Shown piece by piece: positions 45,141 through 54,241 of a stretch of DNA of 64,000 nucleotides. How positions within the stretch are numbered: the first letter of the stretch is position 1; each line of letters opens with the position of its first letter. Both the position numbers and the translations under genes were made by a program. The notes beneath the pieces are model-generated. The model was not told where the DNA came from. It searched no databases and worked only from the letters and a program-made list of their open reading frames with translations. The stretch is from Mycolicibacterium sphagni (GTDB lineage Bacteria; Actinomycetota; Actinomycetes; Mycobacteriales; Mycobacteriaceae). Location: NCBI RefSeq assembly GCF_002250655.1, contig NZ_NOZR01000017.1, positions 62,001 to 126,000 of the forward strand, given 5' to 3'.

Positions 45141-45189
45141 TCGAGGTAAAGGTCGGCTAAGCGCGGCCTCGTGCGGAAGGATCGGCGGC

Positions 45190-47067
45190 ATGGAACACAA
45201 GCCGCCGACCACCGTCATCGAGGCCGCGCACGCCGAACATCTGACATCGCTTCCGTTCGAGGACACCGCCGATTTCGCCGATGCCGATCGTGGTTTCATC
45301 GCCGCACTGACGCCGTGCGTGATCACAGCCGCCGACGGGCGGGTGGTGTGGGACAACGACGCCTACGGATTCCTCACCGGTGACGCGCCGGCGTCGGTCC
45401 ACCCGAGTTTGTGGCGACAGAGCACGCTGGCTGCCAAACAGGGCCTCTACGAGGTGGTCGAAGGCATTTACCAAGTGCGCGGACTGGACCTGTCCAACAT
45501 CAGCTTCATCGAAGGTGACACCGGCATCGTCGTCATCGACCCGCTGGTCTCCACCGAGACCGCCGCGGCCGCATTGGCGCTCTACCGCGCCCACCGCGGA
45601 AATCGCGCCGTGAGCGCCGTCATTTATACCCATTCCCACGTCGACCACTTCGGCGGGGTGCTGGGGGTGACCACCCAGGCCGACGTCGACGCCGGAAAGG
45701 TCGCGATATTGGCGCCCGAGGGGTTCACCGAGCACGCCGTGCAGGAGAACGTCTACGCCGGAACCGCGATGGCCCGCCGCGCCGGCTACATGTACGGGGC
45801 CGTCCTGGAGCGTGGACCGCAGGGCCAGGTGGGCTGCGGATTGGGTCAGACGCCATCGACGGGCGAGGTCGCGATCATCGTGCCCACCATCGACATCACG
45901 ACCACCGGCGAAAAGCACACCATCGACGGTATCGAGATCGAGTTCCAGATGGCGCCTGGCACCGAGGCTCCCGCCGAAATGCATTTCTACTTCCCGAAAT
46001 TCCGCGCACTGTGCATGGCCGAGAACGCCACCCACAACCTGCACAACCTACTGACTCTGCGCGGCGCGCTGGTCCGCGATCCGCACGGCTGGGCGGGGTA
46101 CCTGACCGAGGCCATCGACACCTTCGCCGACCGCGCCGACGTGGTGTTCGCCTCGCACCACTGGCCGACATGGGGCCAGGACAACATCGTGGAATTCCTG
46201 TCCCTGCAACGGGATCTCTATGCCTACCTGCACGACCAGACGCTGCGGCAACTCAACCAGGGCTATACCGGGATCGAGATCGCCGAGACCTTCCAGATGC
46301 CGCCCGCGCTCCACAAGGCGTGGCACGCGCACGGGTACTACGGCTCGGTCAGCCATAACGTGAAAGCCGTCTATCAGCGCTACATGGGCTGGTTCGACGG
46401 CAATCCCGCGCGGCTGTGGGCGTACCCGCCGGAGTCGATCGGACCGCGGTATGTCGAGGCCATGGGTGGTGCCGACCGAGTGGTCGAGCTCGCCAAGTCG
46501 GCGTTCGACACAGGTGATTACCGTTGGGCGGTAACGCTACTCGACCACGTGATCTTCACCGACGAGAACCACGCCGGCGCCAGGGAGCTCTACGCAGACA
46601 CCCTGGAGCAGCTGGCCTACGGTGCGGAATGCGCGACGTGGCGCAACTTCTTCCTCTCCGGCGCGACCGAGCTGCGCGACGGCAACTTCGGCACTCCCAC
46701 GCAGGTGTCGCCCGGCACTCTTCTGGCTCAGCTCACCCCCGAGCAGATGTTCGACGTGCTCGCGATCAGTGTGAACGGGCCGCGGGCATGGGATTTGGAC
46801 ATCGCTATCGACATGACGTTCGCCGACCTGGGCACCAATTATCGGCTCACCCTGCGCAACGGTGTACTGGTCTATCGCAAAAGCCCGGCGGACGAGGCGA
46901 CGGCGACCGTCACTGTCCGGCTGGCCAGCAAGCTGCGGCTGTTGGCCGTCGCGGGAGGCGATTTCACCTCACCGGGCATGGACATCAGCGGTGATGGCTC
47001 GGCGTTGCAGTCGCTGCTCGGCGCGCTGGATCAGCCCGACCCGAGCTTTGACATCATCACGCCCTAA
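45190..47067 (+). CDS. Alkyl sulfatase, metallo-beta-lactamase fold (Rv3762c-like)
   Basis: A 625-residue SdsA1-type enzyme that hydrolyses alkyl sulfates to alcohols and sulfate, giving carbon and sulfur. The zinc motif THSHVDHFGG begins at residue 147. An alkyl-sulfatase dimerisation domain follows (about residues 380-500), and the C-terminus is an SCP-2-like lipid-binding domain. No signal peptide is seen, so it is probably cytoplasmic. GGAAGGA precedes the ATG. It lies downstream of the tcrXY block as in M. tuberculosis; a role in controlling the neighbours is not implied. Confidence 0.9.
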   Translation: MEHKPPTTVIEAAHAEHLTSLPFEDTADFADADRGFIAALTPCVITAADGRVVWDNDAYGFLTGDAPASVHPSLWRQSTLAAKQGLYEVVEGIYQVRGLDLSNISFIEGDTGIVVIDPLVSTETAAAALALYRAHRGNRAVSAVIYTHSHVDHFGGVLGVTTQADVDAGKVAILAPEGFTEHAVQENVYAGTAMARRAGYMYGAVLERGPQGQVGCGLGQTPSTGEVAIIVPTIDITTTGEKHTIDGIEIEFQMAPGTEAPAEMHFYFPKFRALCMAENATHNLHNLLTLRGALVRDPHGWAGYLTEAIDTFADRADVVFASHHWPTWGQDNIVEFLSLQRDLYAYLHDQTLRQLNQGYTGIEIAETFQMPPALHKAWHAHGYYGSVSHNVKAVYQRYMGWFDGNPARLWAYPPESIGPRYVEAMGGADRVVELAKSAFDTGDYRWAVTLLDHVIFTDENHAGARELYADTLEQLAYGAECATWRNFFLSGATELRDGNFGTPTQVSPGTLLAQLTPEQMFDVLAISVNGPRAWDLDIAIDMTFADLGTNYRLTLRNGVLVYRKSPADEATATVTVRLASKLRLLAVAGGDFTSPGMDISGDGSALQSLLGALDQPDPSFDIITP

Positions 47068-48038
47068 GCGACGTCGATGACGACCTTGCCGATGGCCTTG
47101 CGGTCGGCGACGTAACGCAGCGCGGCAGACGCCTGCTCCAGCGGGAACCGTGCACCCAGGTAGGGGCGCAGGCGTCCGTCGGCGAACAGCTGCGCAAGCT
47201 CGGCGTCGTCGCGGGGCATTTCCTCCGGGTAATCGGTCGCGAAGGTGCGGATCTCCATGCCCTGCACAGTGATTCCCTTGAGCATTACCAAGTTCAACGG
47301 AATGGCGGGAATCGAGCCGGCCGCATAGCCCAGCGTGACGAACTTTCCGCCACGGCCGAGGCTGCGCAGCGCCGGCTCGGAGTAAGGACCGCCGACGGGG
47401 TCCACCACGATCTGAGCGCCGCCCTCCCCGGTGATCTCCTTGAGCCGGGTCTTCAGGTCCTCTTTGTCGTAGTCGACGACAGCCACCGCACCGCGCTGGC
47501 GGCACACCTCGAGCTTCTCGGGACTTGACGCCGCGGCAATCACCTTGGCGCCCATCAGGACCGCGACGTCGACGGCAGCCAGCCCGACTCCGCCGCCTGC
47601 CCCGAGTACAACGACCCAGTCCCCGGGCTTCACCGGAACGACAGTGCGCAGGGTGTAGTAGGCCGTCTTGTTGGTGACCCCGAACGCCGCGGCGTCGGCA
47701 TAGTCGACACCGTCTGGGACGCGGGTCAGGCCGCGGGCATCCACCAACGCCTGTTCGGCGAAGCCACCGACGAACGTGGTGGTCGACACCCGGTCACCGG
47801 GCCGGTAGTCCACGCCGTCACCGACGGCCAGCACATCGCCCGCCATCTCGCTGCCCGGGGTGAACGGTGGCGGCACCTTGATCTGGTACTTGCCGGCGAT
47901 CAGCAGCACGTCGGGGTAGTTGACTGCGGCCGCGCGAACTTTGACGACCACCTGGCCCGGACCCGGTGTGGGATCAGGCAGTTCGTCCAGGACGAGATCC
48001 TCCGGGGTGCCGTACTCGCGGCAGACGATGGCGCGCAT
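47064..48038 (-). CDS. NADPH:quinone oxidoreductase (MDR family)
   Basis: A 324-residue zinc-free medium-chain reductase. The N-terminal domain carries VNYPDVLLIAGKYQ, and the cofactor motif LGAGGGVGLAAVDVA is near residues 138-152. It resembles the other quinone oxidoreductase here (15784-16758) in fold but is clearly distinct in sequence. The start codon overlaps the TetR stop as TGATG, so it is the last gene of the second kinase/ACAD operon and may reduce an enoyl or quinone intermediate. It is convergent with the sulfatase, overlapping by four bases. Confidence 0.83.
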   Translation of the reverse strand: MRAIVCREYGTPEDLVLDELPDPTPGPGQVVVKVRAAAVNYPDVLLIAGKYQIKVPPPFTPGSEMAGDVLAVGDGVDYRPGDRVSTTTFVGGFAEQALVDARGLTRVPDGVDYADAAAFGVTNKTAYYTLRTVVPVKPGDWVVVLGAGGGVGLAAVDVAVLMGAKVIAAASSPEKLEVCRQRGAVAVVDYDKEDLKTRLKEITGEGGAQIVVDPVGGPYSEPALRSLGRGGKFVTLGYAAGSIPAIPLNLVMLKGITVQGMEIRTFATDYPEEMPRDDAELAQLFADGRLRPYLGARFPLEQASAALRYVADRKAIGKVVIDVA

Positions 48039-48661
48039 CAGCGCTCTCCTTCTCCTACGCCCAGCCCGCGCAGGCAGAACGCGACGAGGTGGTTGATGTC
48101 CTTGCGCCCCGGTTGGTCGGTGGAATCGACATAGCGGCGCATCGTGCCGACGGTACACACGAACACCGCGTCGGCGTCACGCCGGGGATCAGTACTGCCC
48201 AGATCGCGGATCGGTTCGACCAACAGCTCGCGCATGGCGGCCATCGTCTCTTCCTCGCCGAGTCGCCGTTTGTCCGAGTCCGACATCTGCCCGACCAGCG
48301 CCCGGCTCATGCCGATCAGTTCCGGATCGGCCACCTGCGCCAGCGACCCACTGATCCAGCGGGTGATCTTGCCCTGTGGTGTGCTCTCCTTGGCCATCTG
48401 GTGCTGAAGATAGGAGACCACCAGGGCCACACCGCGTTCCATGACGGCAAGCATCAGGTCGTCCTTACCGGCGAAGTATCGGTAGAACGCCTTGTTGGAC
48501 ACTCCGGCCGCGGTGACGATGTCGCTGACCCGTGGCGCATCGGGGGACACCCGCTGCATCACTTGGATCGCGGCGGACAGGATGCGCTCCACCTCCTCGG
48601 TGGCCTCCCGTTGCCGATCGTCGAGGGCCCGCACCACGGCGGCCGCGGCGCGGTTGGTCAC
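48038..48661 (-). CDS. TetR-family regulator within the second kinase/ACAD operon
   Basis: A 207-residue regulator with a helix-turn-helix at about residues 20-65 (PRVSDIVTAAGVSNKAFYRYF). The start is GTG 48661 in GTGA overlap with the acyl-CoA dehydrogenase gene. It is unusual in being the fourth gene of the five-gene operon rather than divergent. The palindrome at 51841-51855, between the two divergent catabolic transcripts, is its most likely target, with an acyl-CoA as effector; both are inferences. Confidence 0.85.
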   Translation of the reverse strand: MTNRAAAAVVRALDDRQREATEEVERILSAAIQVMQRVSPDAPRVSDIVTAAGVSNKAFYRYFAGKDDLMLAVMERGVALVVSYLQHQMAKESTPQGKITRWISGSLAQVADPELIGMSRALVGQMSDSDKRRLGEEETMAAMRELLVEPIRDLGSTDPRRDADAVFVCTVGTMRRYVDSTDQPGRKDINHLVAFCLRGLGVGEGER

Positions 48662-49977
48662 GGCGAAACGGGGAGCGCGGGAATGCGATCGATCAGGTGG
48701 CCGTACTTTTCGCGGGCCCGCTCGATGCGATTGCCCAGGAACTCGCTGGGCCATACCGGATCCTCGGCGTCGTAGCCTTTGAGAACCTGGCGGGCCAGGT
48801 TGACCTTGTGCGCCTCGGTGGGACCGTCGGCCAGGCCCAGCGTGATCCCGCCGAGCAGGACGTTGGTCAGTGGCATCTGGTCAGTCAGGCCAAGGCCGCC
48901 GTGTACCTGAATGGCACGCAGGCCGATGGATTTGAGCACGTTGGCGGTCTGGATCTTGCAGGCGGCGATCTCCTCCCTTGCGGCGCGATCACCTCCGGTG
49001 TCGACCAGCCAAGCGGCGTGCAACACCATCAGCCGGAACTGAGTGAGCTCGACGAAGGAGTCGGCGACGAACTCCTGGATCATCTGCTTGTCCGCCAGCA
49101 GACTGCCTTGTGTAAAGCGGCTTTTCGCGCGCCGGGCCATCATGTCGATGGCGCGCTGAGCGACCCCGATCGAACGCATCGCGTGATGCAGCCGCCCGCC
49201 GGCCAGCCGGGACTGCGCGACGTGGAAGCCCTGGCCCTCGCCGCCCAGCATCGCCGAGGCGGGTACTCGGACGTTGTCGTAGTGCACCAGTGAATGGCCC
49301 GGGTCGTGGGAATGTGAGCCGAACAGGTGATGTGTCGCTTCGATGTTGACGCCGGGGGTGTCGGCCGGCACCAGGAACGTCGACGCGCCCGTGTGCACCG
49401 GCACGTCGGGGTCGGTGATCGCCACGACGATGAAGAACGACGCCACGGACGCATTCGACGACCAGTACTTGCGGCCGTTGAGCACCCAGTCCGCGTCTTC
49501 TCCCGAGCCGTCGCGCACCGCGCGGGTGGTGAACACCCGCGGGTCCGAGCCACCCTGCGGCTCGGTCATCGAAAATGTGGAGAAGATCTCCCCGGACAGC
49601 AACCCCGTCAGGTAGCGGTCCTTCTGCTCCTGAGTGCCGAACCGGGCCAGAATCTCGGCATTGCCGGTATCGGGGGCCTGGGTACCGAAGATGATCGACG
49701 ACCACGTTGCGCGGCCGAGGATTTCGTTGATAAGCGTGAGTTTCACCGCGCCGAAACCCTGGCCGCCCAGTTCGGGACCGAGGTGCGGTGCCCACAGGCC
49801 CTTATCGCGCACCTTCTGCTTCAGCGGGTCGACGATCCTGCGCCGCTCCTCATTGAGCGGCAGGAATTCGCAACTGGGGAAGATCACTTCGAGCGGCTCG
49901 ATCTCGTCGCGTACGAAGGTCCGGATCCACTCGAGCTTCTCCTCGAACTCCGGTTCGGTGGAAAAATCCCATGCCAT
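48658..49977 (-). CDS. Acyl-CoA dehydrogenase, ACAD10/11-like (second copy)
   Basis: A 439-residue acyl-CoA dehydrogenase with the FAD segment FSMTEPQGGSDPRV and the C-terminal QVHGGLGLTDQ. The usual catalytic Glu motif is replaced by LADGPTEAHK, the DGPxExH signature of the ACAD10/11 group. It shares this with the protein at 33353, but the two are only moderately alike. It starts MAWDFSTEPEFEEK and lies 11 bp after the SDR gene. Context suggests it processes a phosphorylated 4-hydroxyacyl-CoA made by the kinase at 50778. Confidence 0.85.
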   Translation of the reverse strand: MAWDFSTEPEFEEKLEWIRTFVRDEIEPLEVIFPSCEFLPLNEERRRIVDPLKQKVRDKGLWAPHLGPELGGQGFGAVKLTLINEILGRATWSSIIFGTQAPDTGNAEILARFGTQEQKDRYLTGLLSGEIFSTFSMTEPQGGSDPRVFTTRAVRDGSGEDADWVLNGRKYWSSNASVASFFIVVAITDPDVPVHTGASTFLVPADTPGVNIEATHHLFGSHSHDPGHSLVHYDNVRVPASAMLGGEGQGFHVAQSRLAGGRLHHAMRSIGVAQRAIDMMARRAKSRFTQGSLLADKQMIQEFVADSFVELTQFRLMVLHAAWLVDTGGDRAAREEIAACKIQTANVLKSIGLRAIQVHGGLGLTDQMPLTNVLLGGITLGLADGPTEAHKVNLARQVLKGYDAEDPVWPSEFLGNRIERAREKYGHLIDRIPALPVSP

Positions 49978-49988
49978 GGTTTGACTCC

Positions 49989-50777
49989 TTAGGGAATGCC
50001 ACCGTCGGCCCGAAGGATCGAGCCGGTGGTGAAACTGGATGCGTCCGACATCAAGAACAATGCGGCGCCGATGATTTCGGCGGGCTCGCCGGCGCGCTGC
50101 AGGGCATGCGCGCCGAACGGGTTGTCGGTGCCACCGGGCTGATCCGTCGGACCGAGAGGGCCTAGGTTCCAAGCCTTGCTGATATCGGTGAGGAACGGGC
50201 CGGGCATCAGGGTGTTGACCCGCACCGTCGGCCCGAACGCCGCGGCCAGCCCCTCGGTCATCGCGTTCAGCCCGGCCTTGGACGCGGCGTAGGGGATAAA
50301 CGACGGATGCGGCCGCAACGAACCGTGGGTGCTGACGTTGATGATCACCCCGCCGCCGTCGGCGACCATCCGTTCACCGACCAGCGCCGAAAGTCGGAAC
50401 GGCCCTTTGAGATTGAGGTTGACCACCGCGTCGAACAACTTTTCGCTGACGTTGGTCAGCTTGTCGTACGTGGGTGACATGCCCGCGTTGTTCACCAGGA
50501 CGTCGATCTTGCCGAAGCGCTCGTAGGCCGCGGCCACCAGGCCGTCCAGCTCATCCCAGCGGCCGACGTGAACACCGTATGGCATTGCGGTGCGGCCGGT
50601 TTCGTCTTCGATCTCCGTGGCCGTCTCGACGCAGGAGTCATACTTGCGGCTGGCGATGATCACGTCGGCACCGCAGCGTGCGGCGGCCAGCGCCATCTCC
50701 CGGCCGAGGCCGCGGCTGCCGCCGGTCACCAGCACCACGCGGTCGGTCAGGTCGAAAAGATTATCTGCGTAGCCCAT
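49989..50777 (-). CDS. Short-chain dehydrogenase/reductase in the second kinase/ACAD operon
   Basis: A 262-residue classical SDR with cofactor motif TGGSRGLG near residues 19-26, NNAG near 94-97, and catalytic residues in NVSTHGS and YAASK. The extended C-terminal substrate loop (SKAWNLGPLGPTDQ) suggests a bulky acyl-CoA or steroid substrate. The ATG abuts the TAA of the kinase gene. It is likely to act on the keto or hydroxy group before phosphorylation by the kinase. Confidence 0.85.
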   Translation of the reverse strand: MGYADNLFDLTDRVVLVTGGSRGLGREMALAAARCGADVIIASRKYDSCVETATEIEDETGRTAMPYGVHVGRWDELDGLVAAAYERFGKIDVLVNNAGMSPTYDKLTNVSEKLFDAVVNLNLKGPFRLSALVGERMVADGGGVIINVSTHGSLRPHPSFIPYAASKAGLNAMTEGLAAAFGPTVRVNTLMPGPFLTDISKAWNLGPLGPTDQPGGTDNPFGAHALQRAGEPAEIIGAALFLMSDASSFTTGSILRADGGIP

Positions 50778-51818
50778 TTACGCCTCACCGGACTGTGCCA
50801 GCTCGGCAGCGGTCGCGATCAGGCCGGGCACCATGGCGCCGAATGCCTCGGTCATCGTCGGGTCACCCTTGCCGCTGGTGACGGCGGCCGCGTATGTCTT
50901 CTCCAGCACGATGCCCAGCTTCCAGTTCGCGAGCACCAGGTAGTAGTGGATGTTCTCCGTCGACAGGCCGCTGACCTTCTCGTAGTGCGCCAGCAGTTCA
51001 CTGCGAGTCGGCATGCCCTCCATCGGCAGATAGAAGCCGCCCTCCTTGGGCTCCTCACCGTCGTAGCCCAATAGCGCCCATGCGACGTCGAGCAGCGGGT
51101 CGCCGATGGTGGTCATCTCCCAGTCCACGATCGCAGCCAGCCGCCCTGGTGCCCCGTGGGCGTACATGACGTTGGCGAACTGGTAGTCGCCGTGCATGAT
51201 CCCCGGCGTGAAGTGTGCAGGCCGGTTGTTGCGCAACCACTCCGATGCGACGTCCAGTCCGGGTAGTTCGCGAACTTGGAACGCCGCCAGGAAGGCCAGC
51301 CAGCGGTCCACCTGCCGTTCGTGGAAGTTGTCGGGCTTGCCGAACCCCTCCAGCCCTTGGGCTTTCCAATCCAGCCTGCCGAGTTTGGCCGCGCCCTCGA
51401 CCAACTGGAAGGCGAGGTCGCGCCGCGCGTCGAGGTCGGTGTCGAACGGAGTTTCCCAGCCGCCGTCCATCGGACTCCAGCCGTCGACTTCCTTCATCAG
51501 GTAGAAGGGCTTGCCCAGCACCTCACCGCTCTCGTCGGCGGCGATCAGTTCGGCATGCGGCACGTCGGTGCCCTTGAGCGCGCGTTCCAGGCGGATCTCG
51601 CGGAGCAGTTCGTTCAGCCGGCGCTCGTCGGCGCGGGGGCCGGGCATCCGCAGCACCATGCCCTGGCCGCCGCGGTTGACCCGGAACAGCATGTTCTGCG
51701 AGCCGCCCTTGAGGACCTCGGCGAGAGGCTGCTCGCCGGCGCCCGGGGCGTCCTGGGTGTCGAGCCAGCGCCCGAGTGTCACGGTGTCCAGGTCTGCCGG
51801 GTTTTCCGTTCTCGTCAT
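50778..51818 (-). CDS. APH-fold phosphotransferase (second LvaA/ACAD11-kinase-like copy)
   Basis: A 346-residue APH-fold kinase. The catalytic loop MHGDYQFANVMY and metal site AIVDWEMTTIGDP are intact, and GGSQNMLFRV marks the nucleotide-binding region. ATG 51818 gives MTRTENPADLD. It is the first gene of the operon kinase-SDR-ACAD-TetR-Qor. It shares with the protein at 34528 the QGLEGFGKP/GLGDFGKP region and the second-lobe motifs, so both operons are built around the same kinase type. Confidence 0.83.
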   Translation of the reverse strand: MTRTENPADLDTVTLGRWLDTQDAPGAGEQPLAEVLKGGSQNMLFRVNRGGQGMVLRMPGPRADERRLNELLREIRLERALKGTDVPHAELIAADESGEVLGKPFYLMKEVDGWSPMDGGWETPFDTDLDARRDLAFQLVEGAAKLGRLDWKAQGLEGFGKPDNFHERQVDRWLAFLAAFQVRELPGLDVASEWLRNNRPAHFTPGIMHGDYQFANVMYAHGAPGRLAAIVDWEMTTIGDPLLDVAWALLGYDGEEPKEGGFYLPMEGMPTRSELLAHYEKVSGLSTENIHYYLVLANWKLGIVLEKTYAAAVTSGKGDPTMTEAFGAMVPGLIATAAELAQSGEA

Positions 51819-51840
51819 GGAACTCCTCACTCTCCATACA

Positions 51841-51855
51841 GAGAATAACATTCTC
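51841..51855. promoter_or_regulatory. Palindrome between divergent catabolic operons
   Basis: GAGAAT-AAC-ATTCTC is a perfect inverted repeat with 6-bp arms and a 3-bp centre. A second, overlapping one (TCTC-CATACA-GAGA) lies at 51831-51844. The site is between the kinase start (51818, minus) and the CoA-transferase start (51906, plus). It is a good candidate operator for the TetR protein at 48038. Confidence 0.6.
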
Positions 51856-51905
51856 CGCACGCCCAGCCGCTAGCCTTTGGCGGACACCGAGCGAAAGGGA
51901 CGACG

Positions 51906-53066
51906 ATGGCCGGACCACTGGAGGGCATCAAGGTTGTCGAGCTTGGCGTGTGGGTCGCCGGACCCGCAGCCGGCGGGATCCTGGCCGACTGGGGCGCCGA
52001 CGTCGTGAAGATCGAACCGCCGACCGGCGATCCCGCCCGGCTGTTCGGCCGCATGCTCGGCCTCGACGACGGCTCCAATCCGCCGTTCGAGATGGACAAC
52101 CGGTCCAAGCGCAGCATCGTGCTGGATCTGACAACTGACGGCGGTCTGGCGACGGCACGCCAATTGCTCGCAGGCGCAGACGTTTTCATCACCAACGTGC
52201 GCCCCGATGCGCTGGCGCGCCTGGACCTGGACTATCCGGCGGTGGCCGCGCTCAACCCGGGCCTGGTGTACGGGCTGATCACCGGATACGGCGAGAAAGG
52301 CCCGGAGGCGAACCGGCCGGCCTACGACGTCGCCGCGTTCTGGGCTCGCTCCGGGGTGGCCGACCTGCTCACCCGTCCGGGTGACAGCCCGCCGTTTCAG
52401 CGCGGGGGGATGGGTGACCACATGACCGGGATGACGCTGGCCGGGGCCATCAACGCCGCACTGGTCGCCCGTGCGCGCACCGGCGAGGGGCAGTTGGTCA
52501 CCACCTCGCTGTACCGCCAGGGCACCTACGCGGTGAGCTTCGACCTCAACACCTTCCTGCTGAGCGGCAACTCGATCATGATCGGCCAGCGCGAGACGAT
52601 GTTCAACCCGTGCATGAACAACTACCTCGCGGGGGATGGCAAGCGACTCTGGATCGTCGGCCTGGAAGCCGACCGGCACTGGCCGTCGCTTTGCCGGGCC
52701 GTCGGCCATCCAGAATGGTTGGACGACAGCAGGTTTACCACCGCGCGCGACCGGGCGATCAACTCCCGTGAGCTCATCGCGACCCTCGACCAGATCTTCG
52801 CGACCAAGACGAGGGATGAGTGGGCGCAGGCGTTCGAGACCGAGCCCGAACTGTTCTGGTCGCCGGTGAACTCGATGGAGGACGTCCTGGGCGACGAGCA
52901 GTTCCACGCCGCGGGCGGTCTGGTCGACGTTCCCGACGACAGCGGATCGCTGCCGATGATCGCCACGCCGGCAGATTTCCACGGCACCCCGTGGGCGCCG
53001 CGCTCGGCAGCACCAAAGCTGGGCGAGCACACCGAGGAGATCCTGGCGGAGTTACAACAAAGCTGA
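51906..53066 (+). CDS. CaiB/BaiF-family (class III) CoA-transferase
   Basis: A 386-residue formyl-CoA-transferase-type enzyme that moves CoA between carboxylic acids. It begins with the family pattern GIKVVELGVWVAGPAAGGILADWGADVVKIE in outline, and the catalytic-type Asp is in AYDVAAFW (near residue 140). It would activate an acid substrate for the dehydrogenase next to it. GAAAGGGA precedes the ATG. It is divergent from the kinase operon and 14 bp upstream of the next gene. Confidence 0.88.
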   Translation: MAGPLEGIKVVELGVWVAGPAAGGILADWGADVVKIEPPTGDPARLFGRMLGLDDGSNPPFEMDNRSKRSIVLDLTTDGGLATARQLLAGADVFITNVRPDALARLDLDYPAVAALNPGLVYGLITGYGEKGPEANRPAYDVAAFWARSGVADLLTRPGDSPPFQRGGMGDHMTGMTLAGAINAALVARARTGEGQLVTTSLYRQGTYAVSFDLNTFLLSGNSIMIGQRETMFNPCMNNYLAGDGKRLWIVGLEADRHWPSLCRAVGHPEWLDDSRFTTARDRAINSRELIATLDQIFATKTRDEWAQAFETEPELFWSPVNSMEDVLGDEQFHAAGGLVDVPDDSGSLPMIATPADFHGTPWAPRSAAPKLGEHTEEILAELQQS

Positions 53067-53080
53067 GTAATGTAACGGCC

Positions 53081-54241
53081 ATGGATTTCTCCCGGGTCGA
53101 GCTGTCCACCGAAGACGAGGAATTCCAGCGCCAGGTGCGCGCGGATCTGGACCGTCTGGTGACCGAGGACGTCATCGCCCATGACCGGGAGACGGGCGAG
53201 AACTTCCATGAGGGCCTGCATCTGGCATTGGGTGATCTCGGGTATCTGGCCAGGGACTTCAACCGCGAAGCCGACGGCGGCTTCAGCGCGGTGCAACGCA
53301 GGATCTTCGACCTGGAGATCGGGCGCGCGCATGCACCGTGGTTCCACTGGCCGACCACCATGATGGTGGCCAGGACACTGCTCAAGTTCGCCGACCCGGA
53401 CCTGCTCGCCGAGATCATGCCGTCGGTGCTCGCCGGCCGCACCCGGCTCTGCCTGGGCTACACCGAGCCCGAGGGCGGGTCGGACGTGGCGACGGTGAAG
53501 ACCAAGGCGGTGCGCGACGGCGACGCGTGGATCATTAACGGCGCCAAGATGTTCACCTCGAACGCCCACAACGCCCAGTACGTCTTCCTGATCACCAACT
53601 CCGATCCCGAAGCGCCCAAACACAAGAACCTCACGATGTTCCTCGTCCCGATGGACTCCCCAGGCGTGGAGGTGCAAGGCATCCGCACGGTCGACGGGGA
53701 CCGCACGAACATCACCTATTACAGCGACGTCCGCGTCGATGACAAATACCGCATCGGTGAGGTCAACGGCGGCTGGGCAGTCTTGCGTGATGCGCTGAAC
53801 TCCGAACACGGCACCGTCGAACGCAATGCCGAGGGGCTGGAGAAGCTGGCCACGATGACCGAACACATCCTGCTGATGGCCGAGGCGGTCGACGGGGTCG
53901 CGGCCGTGGCGCCGGTCGACGACGACGCTGTCGCCTACCGGCTTGGGCGCGCGGCTGCCCGCCTGGAGGCGGCGTTGAGCGCGCCGGCGATGTCGGGGCG
54001 GGTATTGATCGCCCAGACGATGCGCGATACCGCTCCCGAACTGATGGACATCCTCGGTGCCGCCGCCAGCCTGCCGGTCGCCACCAAGGGTGCTGCCGAT
54101 GACGGGGGAGCGGAGTACATCTTCCGATTGGCTTCCCCGGTGGGCATTTACGGCGGAACGCTGGAGATCTTCCGCAACATGATCGCCCAGCAGATCCTCG
54201 GCCTCGGCCGGCCGAACTATTCGCCGCCGATCAAGCGGTAG
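53081..54241 (+). CDS. Acyl-CoA dehydrogenase (standard type)
   Basis: A 386-residue acyl-CoA dehydrogenase. The FAD segment LGYTEPEGGSDVATV is near residues 125-139, and the C-terminal IYGGTLEIFRNMIAQQILGLGRP is of the ordinary IYGGTNEIQRN kind, unlike the DGPxExH of the two ACAD10/11-like proteins. It probably acts on the CoA ester made by the preceding CoA-transferase, in catabolism of a branched or steroid-derived acid. Its end overlaps the convergent peptidase-like gene by 11 bp. Confidence 0.87.
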   Translation: MDFSRVELSTEDEEFQRQVRADLDRLVTEDVIAHDRETGENFHEGLHLALGDLGYLARDFNREADGGFSAVQRRIFDLEIGRAHAPWFHWPTTMMVARTLLKFADPDLLAEIMPSVLAGRTRLCLGYTEPEGGSDVATVKTKAVRDGDAWIINGAKMFTSNAHNAQYVFLITNSDPEAPKHKNLTMFLVPMDSPGVEVQGIRTVDGDRTNITYYSDVRVDDKYRIGEVNGGWAVLRDALNSEHGTVERNAEGLEKLATMTEHILLMAEAVDGVAAVAPVDDDAVAYRLGRAAARLEAALSAPAMSGRVLIAQTMRDTAPELMDILGAAASLPVATKGAADDGGAEYIFRLASPVGIYGGTLEIFRNMIAQQILGLGRPNYSPPIKR

